From: Cheilinus undulatus
Lineage: Eukaryota; Chordata; Actinopteri; Labriformes; Labridae
DNA length: 64,000 bases
Assembly: GCF_018320785.1 (NCBI RefSeq)
Contig: NC_054867.1
Coordinates: 23,377,855 to 23,441,854, forward strand
Direction of reading: 5' to 3'
Positions 49,496 through 61,149 of the stretch are shown one piece after another. The notes under the pieces are model-generated. The model was given only the letters and a program-made list of their open reading frames with translations, did no database searches and was not told the origin of the DNA. The translations under genes and the position numbers were made by a program. How positions within the stretch are numbered: the first letter of the stretch is position 1; the number at the start of each line of letters is the position of its first letter.

Positions 49496-52400
49496 TCACT
49501 CCTCGGCCACAGCTTCAGCCTCCGCTTCCTCCTGCTCCTTCTTCTCCTCAGCTGCTGGCTCCTCAACAGCTGCCTGTGGCTGCTCCTGCTTCTCCTCCTC
49601 CTTTTCCTCCTCCTTCTTCTCCTCTGATTTCATCATCATGGTTTCTGTTTTGGTGACTGTGGTGCTTTTCACCATGGCTGCCTCAGCGCCGCTGCTGGCC
49701 TTGATTCCACTGTAGGAGCTGCTAGCATAGGACGGGGTGCGGGAGCTCTCCAGGCCGTAGGCGCTGTAGTTCAAGGCTGCACATTCAGAAGTAAAAAAAA
49801 AGTTTTCATTAAATCATGCAGTGTGAGTCAATTTAGAAAAAAAGGTGTAGGGAGTTAACTTGTGGACATTTGGACAGACATCTGAATAAACTAATCTGGA
49901 CATTTTCTTGTATTTCAAGTAATAGATGCCTGTGTGAATCTTTTCTCAAGACTTTTGATGTGATTTTAGTCTGCACCTTTAAATTTTATAATATGGTTTG
50001 TGTTTAAGATGCAAAGAAGCTGTGCTTGAAGCTTTTAATATTCAAGCTTGGGAAATTAATCATGGTGAACACATCCGTAAAGTCTGCATTTATTGCTGTA
50101 AAGTAAATTTATTGATTTAAAGAAGTGCTTTCTCACTCAGCATGCATGCAATACAATGGATCCAATTCAGTGGAAGCCTGGGTGTAATACCTATGTCTTT
50201 ACACTATCTTAAACCAGTCACTGCAATCAAACCAGGTTGGTTTGATTGAAGCCAGTGGTTCCTTCCCTGCTTATCATTTCCTGCAGTCTCTATCCTCAAC
50301 TCTATCCTTAACTCTATCCTATTAAGGACTAGACCTGCCAACAAACAAAGACTGATTGATAGATTTTTTAAAATCAAATTCCATCTCCTTATCATAATAC
50401 AGTACATATTGTGAAACTTGCTTATATTTTACAACCCTAACATTAACTCAGTGGTACCCACCCTTTTTGCCATGGAGCCCAACCTACTTGTATTTAAGAA
50501 AAGCTAAGCCCCCTTTAGATCCACACAAAAAGATTGACATGCAGTGCATTCAGGAAGTATTCAGACCCCTTTCACCTTTTTTTCTTTGGAACAGGGGAGA
50601 ATAACCACCACTGCAGCCCTCCACTGATCTGGCTTTATGGCAGAGTGGCTAGACAGAAGCCTCTCCTCAGAGCACATAAAAAAAGCAAAAAAGCACCTGA
50701 AGACTGTTGGAAACAAGATCCTCTGGTCTGATGAGTTCAAGATTGAACTATTTGGCCAGAATTTTAAATGTTATTTATGGAGGAAACCAGGCACTGGGGG
50801 TTGTGGCAGCATCATGCTGTGGGGGTGTTTTTCAACAATTGTGACATAACAAAAAATATTACAAAAAAAAAAAGAGTAAAGAGGGTCTTAATACTTTCTA
50901 AATGCACTATAGCTGTCAAAAAGTCAACATCAGTGTTGGTTGTTCCATTAAGGAAACCCTTCTAAAATAGACTCATGCATGGTTTTCACATCAAAAATAT
51001 TTTATCATGTTTTATCGTGATTTTACTTCATGTGTGAAAATCTAATTTTGGCAACCTCACACTCCACCTGAGATCTTTGCCACCTGCCTTAGGGGGTCCC
51101 AGACCCCACTGGGAACCAATGACATTTTAACTTTTTCACATTATTTTCCATGTTTCCATGTTATGCCAGTCAAGTAGGAACACTGAGGAACATTTAACAC
51201 AAGTTAATTCTCTCAGGTTGCCTTACACACCAACTGAGAAATGTAAAGATATTATATTTGTATTTAAATTTATAGTTGGCTCTCTTATTGACTGATATTC
51301 AGTCGAAAAAAATAACTGGTTAAGATGTGACAGATGATACAGGTTTAATGAAGTGATATCTGAAGAAATACAAGAAAATCCCTAAGGGAAAACAGTTTTT
51401 CAACAATTTCGCAGTTTCTTGGTGTATAAGTGAAACTGCAATCTGGTCTGATTGTTTGGGACAGTTTGTAAGCGTGGGTGGTTTGTACTTTTTTATTAAG
51501 GGAACAGAATGTTGCAATACCTGGTCTTTTGTTTCTCACAATGCAGCAAATCAATGGAAAAAACACCTGAACTTTCACTGGCTGTGTTTGGCTGTATCAT
51601 GTGTCAGTACAATAATAAAGCTAATATAATAATAGAGCTAATTGTGAGGTCATCTTTTGACTTCTATTATTTTATTGTCCCACGTCCTGTCTTATTGCAT
51701 CGTCACACAAAGCATCCGATATTTTATAATTATTATTTGATACCTTTTCTTTTTAATAACACAACACATAATTAGACTAAAAAATCAACAGTGAAACACT
51801 TTACATGTTTGCACAACATGAACTCACATGTCTGCTTGGAAACAGTGGTCTTGATTCCTGTTGCCAGCCTGTTAAGAAAATAGAAAGAAGAAGTGAGTAC
51901 GCAGAGTTGTAAAGTTAAACAGAAAGAAGACATTGCCTACCACATCTACAGGTTGTTATTTCACAGTGGAGTCTTACCTGTCCTCCTCTCCTTCCAGCAG
52001 TTTCCTGTAGGTGGCGATCTCGATATCCAGAGCCAGCTTCACATTCATCAGCTCCTGGTATTGGCGGACCTGCAGGGCCATGTCCTGTTTGGCTCTCTGC
52101 AGAGCTTCCTCCAAGTCTCTGATGCGGAGTTTAGCGTCCTTCACTGCCATCTCACCACGCTCTTCAGCCTCTGCGATCTGAGCCTCAAGACTGTTTCTCT
52201 AAAAGCAGAGGAAGAAGGGTGAGAGGACGCACAGGGTCAGGTCCTTCTTACAATAAGTCAAACAAATCAAAGAAATGCACGCCACTTACAGTGTAATATG
52301 CCTGCATAAACACTACAGAAGTAAGTCCTTCCAACCTGTGACTTAACCATGTCGATCTCAGACTGAAGCCTCATTATCCTGCGGTTCATGTCAGCGATCT

Positions 52401-55400
52401 CAGCCTTGGTTGACTTCAGGTCATCACCGTATCTTCCTGCTGATTGCTGCATCTCTGCATACTGGAACAGGCAAAGATGAGTCAAATCAGCATGCCAAAC
52501 ACATGTAAACAAGGTTTTGTCTTTCTCTTAGATATGGTGTCATACAGCTTGTTTTTGGGCAGGTTTACATTTGCAAACATACTGAAAAACGTAGTGATTT
52601 TAGCTCGTAACTCAAAGACCAGTTACAGAGTCCCTGCAGCAACATTTATGCACATAAGGCATAAAATATGGCAAAGTATACTAAGCTGAGGTAAGTTGTG
52701 ATAAGTCGACAAGAAAAGACACCTCCTAACCCCCTGATAAATTAAGTGAAAAAAAATCGAGGAGGAGAATGACTCACTCATGTTTTTCCTTGTTTTAAAT
52801 GTACAATAACATTACGTCATCTGGAGAGATTGAACAAGCGGAAGTCTTGGATTTCAACTAACAACACAGAGGACCCTCACCTTTGTCTGGTACCATGACT
52901 CGGCCTCAGCTCTGCTCCTGTTGGCGATGTCTTCATACTGGGCACGCACTTCAGCAACAATGGCGTCCATGTCCAGGTTGCGGCTGTTGTCCATCTCCAC
53001 CACAACAGATGTGTCCTTGATCTGGCCCTGCAGCTCCTGGATTTCCTGTAGAGACAAATACACAAACATTAAAGTAACAGTAATTGACCTCAGATTTATC
53101 AAATGAAGATTCTTTTAGATCTAAGAGATGCCATATCCATAGCAATCTTTTTTTGTTGTTTTGGTCAAAATAAGATTCTTACTGCATCAAAGATCTGCCG
53201 CAGGAACTCAATTTCATCAGACAGTCCGTCCAGTTTGGCTTCCAGCTCCACCTTGACCATGTAGGCCGCATCAGTGTCCTGCACAGGAAAAGATAGCTCT
53301 GAGGATATTCATCATTGCATTCAGGCCAACCCTGACATACAAATGGCCATTTTGTGAGCTAAATATGCTCAAAGACTAATTATTGTTTCAAGATCAGGAA
53401 GGTGTTAAAATTAAACAGACCTTCTTTGCAAGGACAAAGCTGTTCTCACACTCGTTGCGCTTGTTGATCTCTTCCTCATACCTGGAAACAATTACAAATA
53501 GATGATAGAAAGTCATTGGAATCACAGAAATAAATGCTTTCATTTTTTGTTTCATCTGATCCTTGTGCACAACCTAAATATTCATTTTTTGCACCTGAAT
53601 AACAAAAACTGAAGAACAGTTTTTCGCTGCTTGGCAACAGCTGAAAAAGCCTAAAAAACACAACATTTTCTTAACATTATTTTTTTTTCACTGATAGGTT
53701 TGAATGCTAGCAAACAGCATATTTACACAAGTAGCAAACATGGAGCAAGAACAGCCCTTTTCTCTTCTTAAGTCCTAGTTAGATTTGCACTATTGAAAGT
53801 TAAAAAACCTGACCTACACAACCTAATTAACCTATTAATAAAGCTGAGTAAATAGGCTGCTTGCAGGGAAAAAGCTTGTCCTCCATGAAAGCATTAAGGC
53901 AGCTAAGGCTAGCATTAGCCTTAGGCTAAAGCTAACAAAGCTTTGTTGGCTATGTAAAGAACATAACTAATGTAGTTATGTTTCCAAAGTAGCTACAGCT
54001 TAAGCTAACAAAGTTAGTTGACTGCAATAGCTTGTGATATGTTTGCTTAAACATAACATAGCTACATAGCTAACTGTAGTTGCATTAGTTCTGCAGCTAA
54101 GTTAGCTTTAGCAACATTTGCAAAACAGCTCAAACGTGAGCTTGAGCTACGTTTACTAAAGCTCAAGTTGCTGGAGCATAAGCCAACTTAGCTACACTGG
54201 CTTATGTAGTAATATTGCTACGTAGCTAGCATGGTGAATGTGCAGGTCACTACTTGTCCACAAGAGTGTTTTGGAGTTGTTGGATTGTGTATTTGATGAG
54301 TTTGATGAGGGAAAGCCAAAAATACCGTCTGCTTACATTGAGTTGGCACAGCAGCTCCGAACTCGGCAGCTCCGATCTAAAAATAGCTTGCCACCAACAT
54401 CTAAAGGTAACAAACCTTTTACTAAGACTATAGGAATTATGGCAAAGGGGCGAATTTGCCAAAATGTTGAAGTATTCCTTTAACGAGACATCAGCTTCCT
54501 GGCGTGAGGGACAAGTGGGAACAATCAAGTCAATAAATTTTCTATCAAAACCAATAATGTTTATTTCTTTTGAGCCAAATTATGTGGAGTGCTCATGTGA
54601 CTTTAACCAACCTAATGAAACCAACAGAACCATGACATCCACCTGTCAATTCATAGTTAGCTTTAAAGTTATGTAAGCTAAGAAGGTATCATTCAGCTAC
54701 TTTGCAACAACATGGTGTGTCTTTCAGTGTGTGTCCCCTTAAACCTTGTTTAGTCTCAAAATACAGTAGTTAAATGTTCGCTGGCTTCAGTTTATACACT
54801 CTGAGGAATGTAGTATATGAGACAGATTCAGATTCAGTTGTGTGAGGTATTCTATAGTGGGATGTTTTAGCAGCTATATGAAGCGAACTACAGGCCAAAG
54901 CTCTCTTTCCTTTGATAAGGCCTCATTTTCTCCATGGCACGCCCACTTTTCAAAGTTCACATCAAATTCCTCCAGTGTTGTTCTTGCTGGTTCTGTTTGA
55001 ATTAGAAATACTTCACAGTATGGAGGTTACTGACTGTGGGGATGCTGCCTCTGCCTAAACATGAAAAATATGTGAAGTGAAGCTTTAGATAAAAGTGGAG
55101 TACTCTGCATCTAAATGGACAGAACTCTGTCAGTGGGGAGAAAAGACTGGATGTTGAAAGGCTGGTTTCAAAATTCATAATAAATGTTTGTTGAAGAAAG
55201 TCTGTCTGCTGCAACTGTAAACAGCACTAATGAGAGAAGTGAGTGAAGCAGAGTCTGTAGAGCTACAGGATCTGTGTGGGCTGTGCCCTTTATGCGCAAG
55301 TAGCAATTTGATCCATTGTTGACACACAAATATGATTTAAGGTGTTTAAATAAAGGCTGAGTCTTCCATCAACTCACTTGTTTTTAAAGTCCTCAACCAG

Positions 55401-58400
55401 GCCCGTCATGTGACTCAGGTCAGACTCTAGTTTGACTTTTTCATGGCCCAGGTTGTCCAGCTGCTTGCGCAGGTTGGCAATGTAAGCTTCAAACATGGAA
55501 TCGATGTTGGAGCGGGACGACGTCTGTTCCTGCAGGAGTTTCCACTTGGTCTCAAGCATTTTGTTCTGCTGTTCCAGGAAACGAACCTGCAGATAAGACA
55601 AGTTTAGTGTCAGTAATCAGGGACGACGTTATGGATGAACACCAGGAGTGAGTCTAAGGGGTTGGCCAGGGGCGAAATGGGCCCCCTGTTGAAATCTGAT
55701 CACCCACCTCATTTAGCACTCTTTAATCCAAAACTATGATTGTCTGCCTTCTCAGTCAAAGCTGGAGGTTAATTTGGAACCAGTTTATTTGGATGCACTT
55801 TAAAACTGTCCAAGTTGAAAATAATCAAAGTATGTCAAAATTGATTGCTTCAAAGTTTCTAAGTAGTGGATTTGTTTGGGTTTTTTTAGTATGAATCAAA
55901 TGAAAGTATATAATTTCCCACTACTCATTTTTTTAACCTTGAATTTTCAACTCTAATTTATCACTAACATTTTTATTTTTTTTCATAAGTTCAATACATC
56001 ATCCTCACAACATTGAAGTTGGTCCCCACGGGGACCAACTTGCCCATTTTGGCAATTATTTATCTATGTATTTATTTTTGCTTAAAGTTGTCTCATTTAT
56101 TCTCTCTATTTCTAATTGTGTAAACATGTCTTTCTTAAACATGTTGCTGTGTTCAAAGGTAGTGCTAAAAGAGGTTATGATATTGATTTATGGCTGAAGG
56201 TTCACTTGTTTAATAAGTCTGATAAATTATTTGATTATGTAAAAGGAATAAAAGGCTGTGATGGACAACTCAGTTGGTAACTGCCACCCCTGTGGTGCTG
56301 TCTGTGCCTGATTAGCAGACTAGCCAAAAAAAAAAAAAAAATAGAAAAAAAAAAAAAAGCTAAAGAAAACACTAACACATGAGTTATTTACTGTACCGTG
56401 AGTATCTGCGTCAAACCAACCCAAGAACTTGTTCTGAACTGTACCAGTCTAAAGGGTAGTTGACACTTTACCATAAAGGTAGATTTGTAATTTATTAGCA
56501 GGGCAGAATTCATGAAAAACCATTCCAGAGTCTACTAATCAAATTTGGCTCCAAATGACATCACAACTGTAATATTTTATCATGGTGTTTTTATTTTGGC
56601 TTCACTTTTGTACATTAGGGGATGTGGAGCTGTGTTGTCCAGATCTATATGTAGTCCGTGGTTGAAACAGGTTTCTCATACTAAACCAATGGAGCACATT
56701 TTCTTTGTCCTGCATAAGTATCTCAGTTGAACCCTATGTCCGGACACGCCCCTGTGCATATCAGCAGGCTAATGAATGTTCACTGTGTAGTGTGAACAGA
56801 GAGAGAATGCATGTAAAGAGAAGGTAGGAGTGACTCAAAAACATGAATGGATTAACTTTGTTTGCTGATGGACAAAGAATCACAAAAGATCGGTCGCTAC
56901 AAACATGACTAATTGACCTTCTCCCACCTCCAACACACTCACATCAATTACTCTTCGCTCAATTCAAACCAGTGCCACAATTTAACACAAAGAAGCACTG
57001 TTCCCTAATCATGACACAGAGTGCTTCTTTTACAACTTCTCTACTGAGCGTCCTGGCCCTGGGTGGGGTCCTGCTAACACTCTGCAAACATGATGGGAGA
57101 CACGGCAGTTCATGTTTGTATGTGCCATATCACCATGGTGTGTAGAGAGCTTTGTTTTACAATCTGAAGAATTAGTCTCAGCGTGATTGATTAACAGTTC
57201 AACTTCCAGGGTGCCTCCTTGAACAAAAAAAAAGTAAGGATTGGTGACAAGTCAAGAATCCAATCAATCTCAGGTGAGGAGTGGAAGCTGCTGTCTGATA
57301 AGAAAGCTCTTTGCAATATTTCAGTAATCCCTCTTTTATAGTGGGTGCATTTCAATGACTTATACTACCGTCGGGTAAGTTGCTTTGTTGATTATTTTAC
57401 AGCCTTGTAAAGTGGCTAATGTTCACATTAATGGTAGTCTCAGTTAGATAGGGATCTACTCCACTCGGTATATAACAAGCTTGTCCTGTGCAAACTTTTT
57501 CCCAGCCACTCCCACTCTTTTCTTCCTCTAGTGTTTGTGCAGAGTGTATGGATTCAACATTAAAATAATATAGGACTCTGCAGAGCCAGAGCACAAAAAG
57601 ACACATTTTGTTTGCTTTCATAACAATTTCTGCATGATCTTTCGCTTCAAACAAATTGTTTTCTTTCTCTTCATCCCAGCCCTGTGAGTAGTCTGAATCC
57701 AGACGGATCCTCTTATCTGAGCTCTGTGATCTCACCTGAGTGAAAACAGGTGGAAGTTAAATCATAACTCAAAACAACTGAGCAATCTCCAGAGATTCCC
57801 TGTGCATTGCTTTAAGCGAAGTGCACATTGTTTGATTCACTGTTTTCATTTTCTTCATGTGGACAAGGACCTCCTGTACCTTCAGCTGTTTTTGGCTTGT
57901 AGTAAAGTAATTTCCTCAGAGGTTCCTGAGTCTTCTTTTTACTTTGTTTGGAATTTGAAGGTCTTATCCTAACACTTATAAAATTGGAAACAAAACTCTA
58001 AAAGAAGCAATCAGAACATGCTTTTTGATGCAAGCTTTCATTTTATCTTAAAACAATAAAAAAAATAATTAGCTTCTGTCTTTGCTGAGTCCTAAACCAA
58101 CTGACCTTGTCAATGAAGGTTGCAAAGCGGTTGTTCAGGGTCTTGATCTGCTCCTTCTCCTGGGTGCGGACGGCCTGGATGGTGGGGTCAATTTCCAGGT
58201 TGAGGGGTGCCAGCAGGCTCTTGTTCACAGTGACTGCAGTGATGGGGGCATGCATTTCATTGCCTATTCCCATACCTCCACCAAAGCCCATATAACCAAA
58301 CTCCACTCCTCCACCTCTTTGTCCAGACCCTCCAGCAGCATAACCACCAGCCACTTTTAATCCCCCGGCCCCCATAGCCACACCGCTGCTGCCCACTCCT

Positions 58401-58552
58401 CCATAGGAGCTGCGGAGAGCATAGCTCTGCCTGCCACTGCCCATGCTGTGGCCCCCATAGCCAGAGAAGGAGTGGCTGCTGAAGCCTTGGGAGGGCCCCC
58501 TGGAGGAGGACACGGTAGAGTAGGTGGTGGTCTTCACGGCTCTAACAGACAT
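49496..58552 (-). CDS. Type II keratin with Glu-rich tail, gene C
   Basis: Nine exons on the minus strand: 58106-58552, 55378-55586, 53421-53481, 53183-53278, 52881-53045, 52336-52461, 51978-52198, 51828-51868 and 49496-49776. They join in frame to 548 residues. The start is ATG at 58552 ([10 protein letters not shown]); the two codons upstream contain no ATG. The long Gly/Ser-rich head (1-131) ends in the H1 block ([15 protein letters not shown]). The rod (about 132-441) has [20 protein letters not shown] and [12 protein letters not shown]. The tail of about 106 residues starts with [14 protein letters not shown] and a Ser/Tyr-rich part ([11 protein letters not shown]). It then becomes highly acidic: 20 Glu and 7 Lys in the last 44 residues. 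The rod and exon lengths say type II keratin; the tail is unusual for that class. Introns 1, 2 and 8 are about 2 kb each. Orthology to krt8, krt4 or krt5 of other fish is not resolved. Confidence 0.95.
50542..50909 (+). mobile_element. Deleted Tc1-like transposon in intron 8 of gene C
   Basis: The left end CAGTGCATTCAGGAAGTATT pairs with the right end (complement AGTGCATTTAGAAAGTATT). The inside keeps part of a transposase on the plus strand ([26 protein letters not shown]), and the rest is deleted. It is antisense to the keratin gene. Confidence 0.8.
53870..54482. repeat. GCTA/AGCT-rich repeat in intron 2 of gene C
   Basis: 53880-54240 consists of irregular, closely packed AGCTA, GCTAAC and TTAGCT motifs. 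It begins with AAAAAGCTTGTCCTCCATGAA, a motif found inverted at 62875-62895. The right part ends AAGTATTCCTTTAA, like ends of short fish DNA elements. No coding potential. Confidence 0.45.
56017..56040. repeat. Perfect 24-nt palindromic hairpin in intron 1 of gene C
   Basis: AGTTGGTCCCC and its exact reverse complement are separated by AC, so 11-bp arms can pair. Confidence 0.8.
56328..56358. repeat. Poly(A) tracts in intron 1 of gene C
   Basis: Two A runs separated by TAG. They may be the tail of a retroposed element, but I could not identify a body or target duplication. Confidence 0.6.
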
Positions 58553-58633
58553 GGTCACAGAGGAGTTGTTGGAGTGAGAGACTCTGCTGAGGAGAGGAGA
58601 GTCAGGCAGATAGACCCTCCCTGGTCCACGGTG

Positions 58634-58641
58634 CTATTTAT
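58634..58641 (-). promoter_or_regulatory. TATA-like box of gene C
   Basis: ATAAATAG on the minus strand, about 82 bp upstream of the ATG. The cap site is expected near 58605. The flank is not similar to genes A and B. Confidence 0.5.
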
Positions 58642-58699
58642 CAGAGCAGGGGAGGGACCCTGCTGAGGTGGGATTGGCTGTTGTTCTCAGCAGGGGGAG

Positions 58700-59600
58700 T
58701 GAGGGATGAGGAGGGGGGCAGAAAATCGCTCATGTTACACATTTACTACACACTTGGACAGAGCACACAAATTACATAATAGCTGGTGTGCCAGTTTCTA
58801 TAAAACTACTGCAGAAACACTGAAAGTCTCTGAGCTCTGTCCACCTTTCAGACTTTTATAAAATGCCACTTTCCATATTAGAAAACCCACATTGTTCGTA
58901 CCCAAGTAACAGACACTTCCAGCCTGTTCTGCATCCATTTAGTTACACAATTTTTCAAAAAGAATCTCCATCTTTAAACTGTTCTCCACACTCACACGCC
59001 CCTCCACACTCGTGCAACACCAGAATATGAAGTCAAACCTTGGGTATAATGAACAGGCACAAGGTTTTATGACCTTTTCCTGCTTTACAACTCTTCTCAT
59101 GGAGGTGGCATATTGCAAAGTTAATTATGGTCACCCAGTGTGAGGTCCTTTATGCATTTGTGAGCAGTGACTGTATGTCTCATAATCATGGGAGAACCAA
59201 ATTTACCCCCTGACTATGTTCCACTATCCATAGTAATGCTGTCACAATCCATACATCGTAAAGGAAAGGTTGTAGTATGAAAGTGGATGTAATCAATCAG
59301 TATTCTGTGTTTATATCAACTTCATTAAAGTAGTTTTCAATCTCACAAAAATGATTCACTTGAGAGTAAGTATGAGTCAAAAGGATGTACTGTATGTTAA
59401 AAAATGTTAAAATGAACTTGATCCACAGTTGCTGCTGTATGCTTTATGCCGGCTGATCTGGCTCAGCAGTTATTGCACACCCTTTCTACCCTGGTAACTT
59501 CACTAGTAGCAGTCGACAGCTGAAATTCACAGCTGCGCTAGTCAGTGATGTCATTGTGTTACTCTAGGATTGTGGGTAATGCAGTGCTGTTGCCAGGGGT
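58700..59600. other. Upstream region of gene C, nothing assigned
   Basis: No exon or repeat recognised. Regulatory sequence is possible but cannot be pointed to. Confidence 0.35.
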
Positions 59601-59604
59601 CACA

Positions 59605-60330
59605 TTTCTTAAACAGGTAAGGGACCATATGCCAGTTCGGCACTTTGCAATGTAAACCCTGACAGCCATCGTCCAAGCCTGTTCCAGGTCCCTGCCACAT
59701 CCCTCAAAGTATCATCCCAGCTAACCCCTTCATAACACACGGGGCCGTTCCTGATGTCTGATCCAGCCCACCAAGTCCTGGGCAGCAGGTATACAGTGAG
59801 CTGGATCAGGCCTGGAAAGTGCACCAGAAGCCCATAGAGGCTATCCCCGTTCCATCCCCACTCTCCTGAGAATGTCAGCATAAGACAGATGATCCTGCCA
59901 ACGATTACCAAAAAAGAGCTGAAGAGGAGTCGTCACAGAGAGTCCAGCTGGTGCCCCTGGCTATCAGTCAGCGTCCAGGCCTCAGAAGAGTATAGTAAGA
60001 CCTGAAGACTGGAAGATCCTGAGATACTGTGATTGCCAAACCATCTTGCTTAGCAAACCCACTGGCCCTTGTGGAAGGCCAAGTCTGCTCAGCCTCGCAG
60101 ATAGTGGAACAATGGATTATGCTGCCAACGTAGATGAACTGCTCTACAACTTTCATGCTCTCACCATTCACCATTCATTGCCTGGATCTTTGTTTGGGCC
60201 CAGGTGCATTCCCAACATTCCAGCCTCCTCACTCAGCAGGTTAAGAGGCCCTTCAAGGACATCTACAGATCACAGCATCATCAGCAAAGTCCAGATCAGT
60301 GAACCAGACTTTACAAAATTATACTCCACA
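59605..60330 (-). pseudogene. LINE reverse-transcriptase remnant
   Basis: On the minus strand LDFADDAVIC near 60293-60264 carries the FADD form of the reverse-transcriptase catalytic box. It is followed by VNGESMKVVEQFIYVGSIIH (60171-60112), a segment typical of LINE ORF2 proteins downstream of that box. A decayed C-terminal part runs to about 59605. Several stops and frame changes make it non-functional. The clade is not resolved. Confidence 0.7.
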
Positions 60331-60454
60331 GTTCACTGCCCCTTCTACATGCCCCTTCATTCAGTCCATACAGTTACTGAATGGTGTAGGGCCTCAGAGG
60401 CTGTCAGCACCAAGACAAGTTTAGGAATATGTTATTTATTGTAATGGCGTTTTT

Positions 60455-60560
60455 ATCCACACGGGGCCGAAAATGCTACTTTTTGAAACCTGGTCCTGGA
60501 GTGAACAAATCTGTACATGCCAACCATTTCGCCTCTGTATGTACAACTAAGCTAACCTGA
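60455..60560. mobile_element. Fragment of the 35643-type miniature transposon
   Basis: TTTTTGAAACCTGGTCC and GAGTGAACAAATCTGTACAT match 35744-35800. The GTTTTTATCCACACGGGGCC start resembles a rearranged terminus. Confidence 0.5.
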
Positions 60561-60960
60561 GCTCTGCCGCGCCCGAAAGTAATGCCCCTCGACGCTGATT
60601 GGTCCTGTCACTTACTTTTTTTTTTTTTTTTTTTTTTAAGATTTATTTTGGGGCATTTTTGTGCCCCCACTAGATAGGGGAGGACAGTGGACAGAGTCGT
60701 AAACAGGGTCAAGAGCTGGGGAGAGACATGCGGCAAAGGGCCCCAGGCAGGCCCGCGCACGTTGAGGGCAGGCCCGCGCACATTGAGGGTGCCCCCAACC
60801 ACCAGGCCACCCACTCCCCGGTCCTGTCACTTTCTAACCGGGCCCAAACATTTCAGATGGGAGCTTAACAAGATGAATTCGCCAGTGAGAAACAAGAAAA
60901 TGGGCGTATGCATCTGCTATACAAGATTACAACCAAGCACATCTTTTTTCTGAAACTATT
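60560..60960 (+). repeat. Family R, copy 3, interrupted by a SINE
   Basis: GCCCGAAAGTAATGCCCCTC and GCTGATTGGTCCTGTCACTT on the left, and TTCTAACCGGGCCCAAAC and GCCAGTGAGAAACAAGAAAA on the right, match the copies at 22.6 and 32.0 kb. Confidence 0.7.
60614..60819 (-). mobile_element. tRNA-derived SINE with target-site duplication
   Basis: The 206-bp body is flanked by GGTCCTGTCACTT at 60601-60613 and 60820-60832. On the minus strand the body starts GGGGAGTGGGTGGCCTGGTG (A-box-like). It has two tandem copies of a 21-bp CGCGGGCCTGC-containing unit, then TTTGCCGCATGTCTCTCCCC and a CTGTCCTCCCCTATCTAG segment. It ends in AATAAATCTT plus poly(A). The layout matches a common teleost tRNA-type SINE. 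Confidence 0.8.
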
Positions 60961-61075
60961 ACATCATAGCCCCCTTAACCTGCATGCGCAAACCCAACCA
61001 TCAGCAAGAATAATGGCAGATTACATGACTGTGTTCATGTCTTCTGCTCCCCTACTATCACTGTGAGCAACAGAT

Positions 61076-61112
<37 letters not shown>

Positions 61113-61144
61113 CTAGCTAGCTAGATTGATTGATTGATTGATCA
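61076..61144. repeat. Compound tetranucleotide microsatellite
   Basis: GATA, GACA, GCTA and GATT units follow each other as four successive tetranucleotide tracts. Confidence 0.9.
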
Positions 61145-61149
61145 ATATA

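Noticed and set aside
58553-58558. Upstream extension of gene C by two codons (a GTG start)
   Set aside because: The ATG at 58552 is the first true start codon and fits the usual MSVR-type beginning. GTG starts are not expected in a vertebrate gene.
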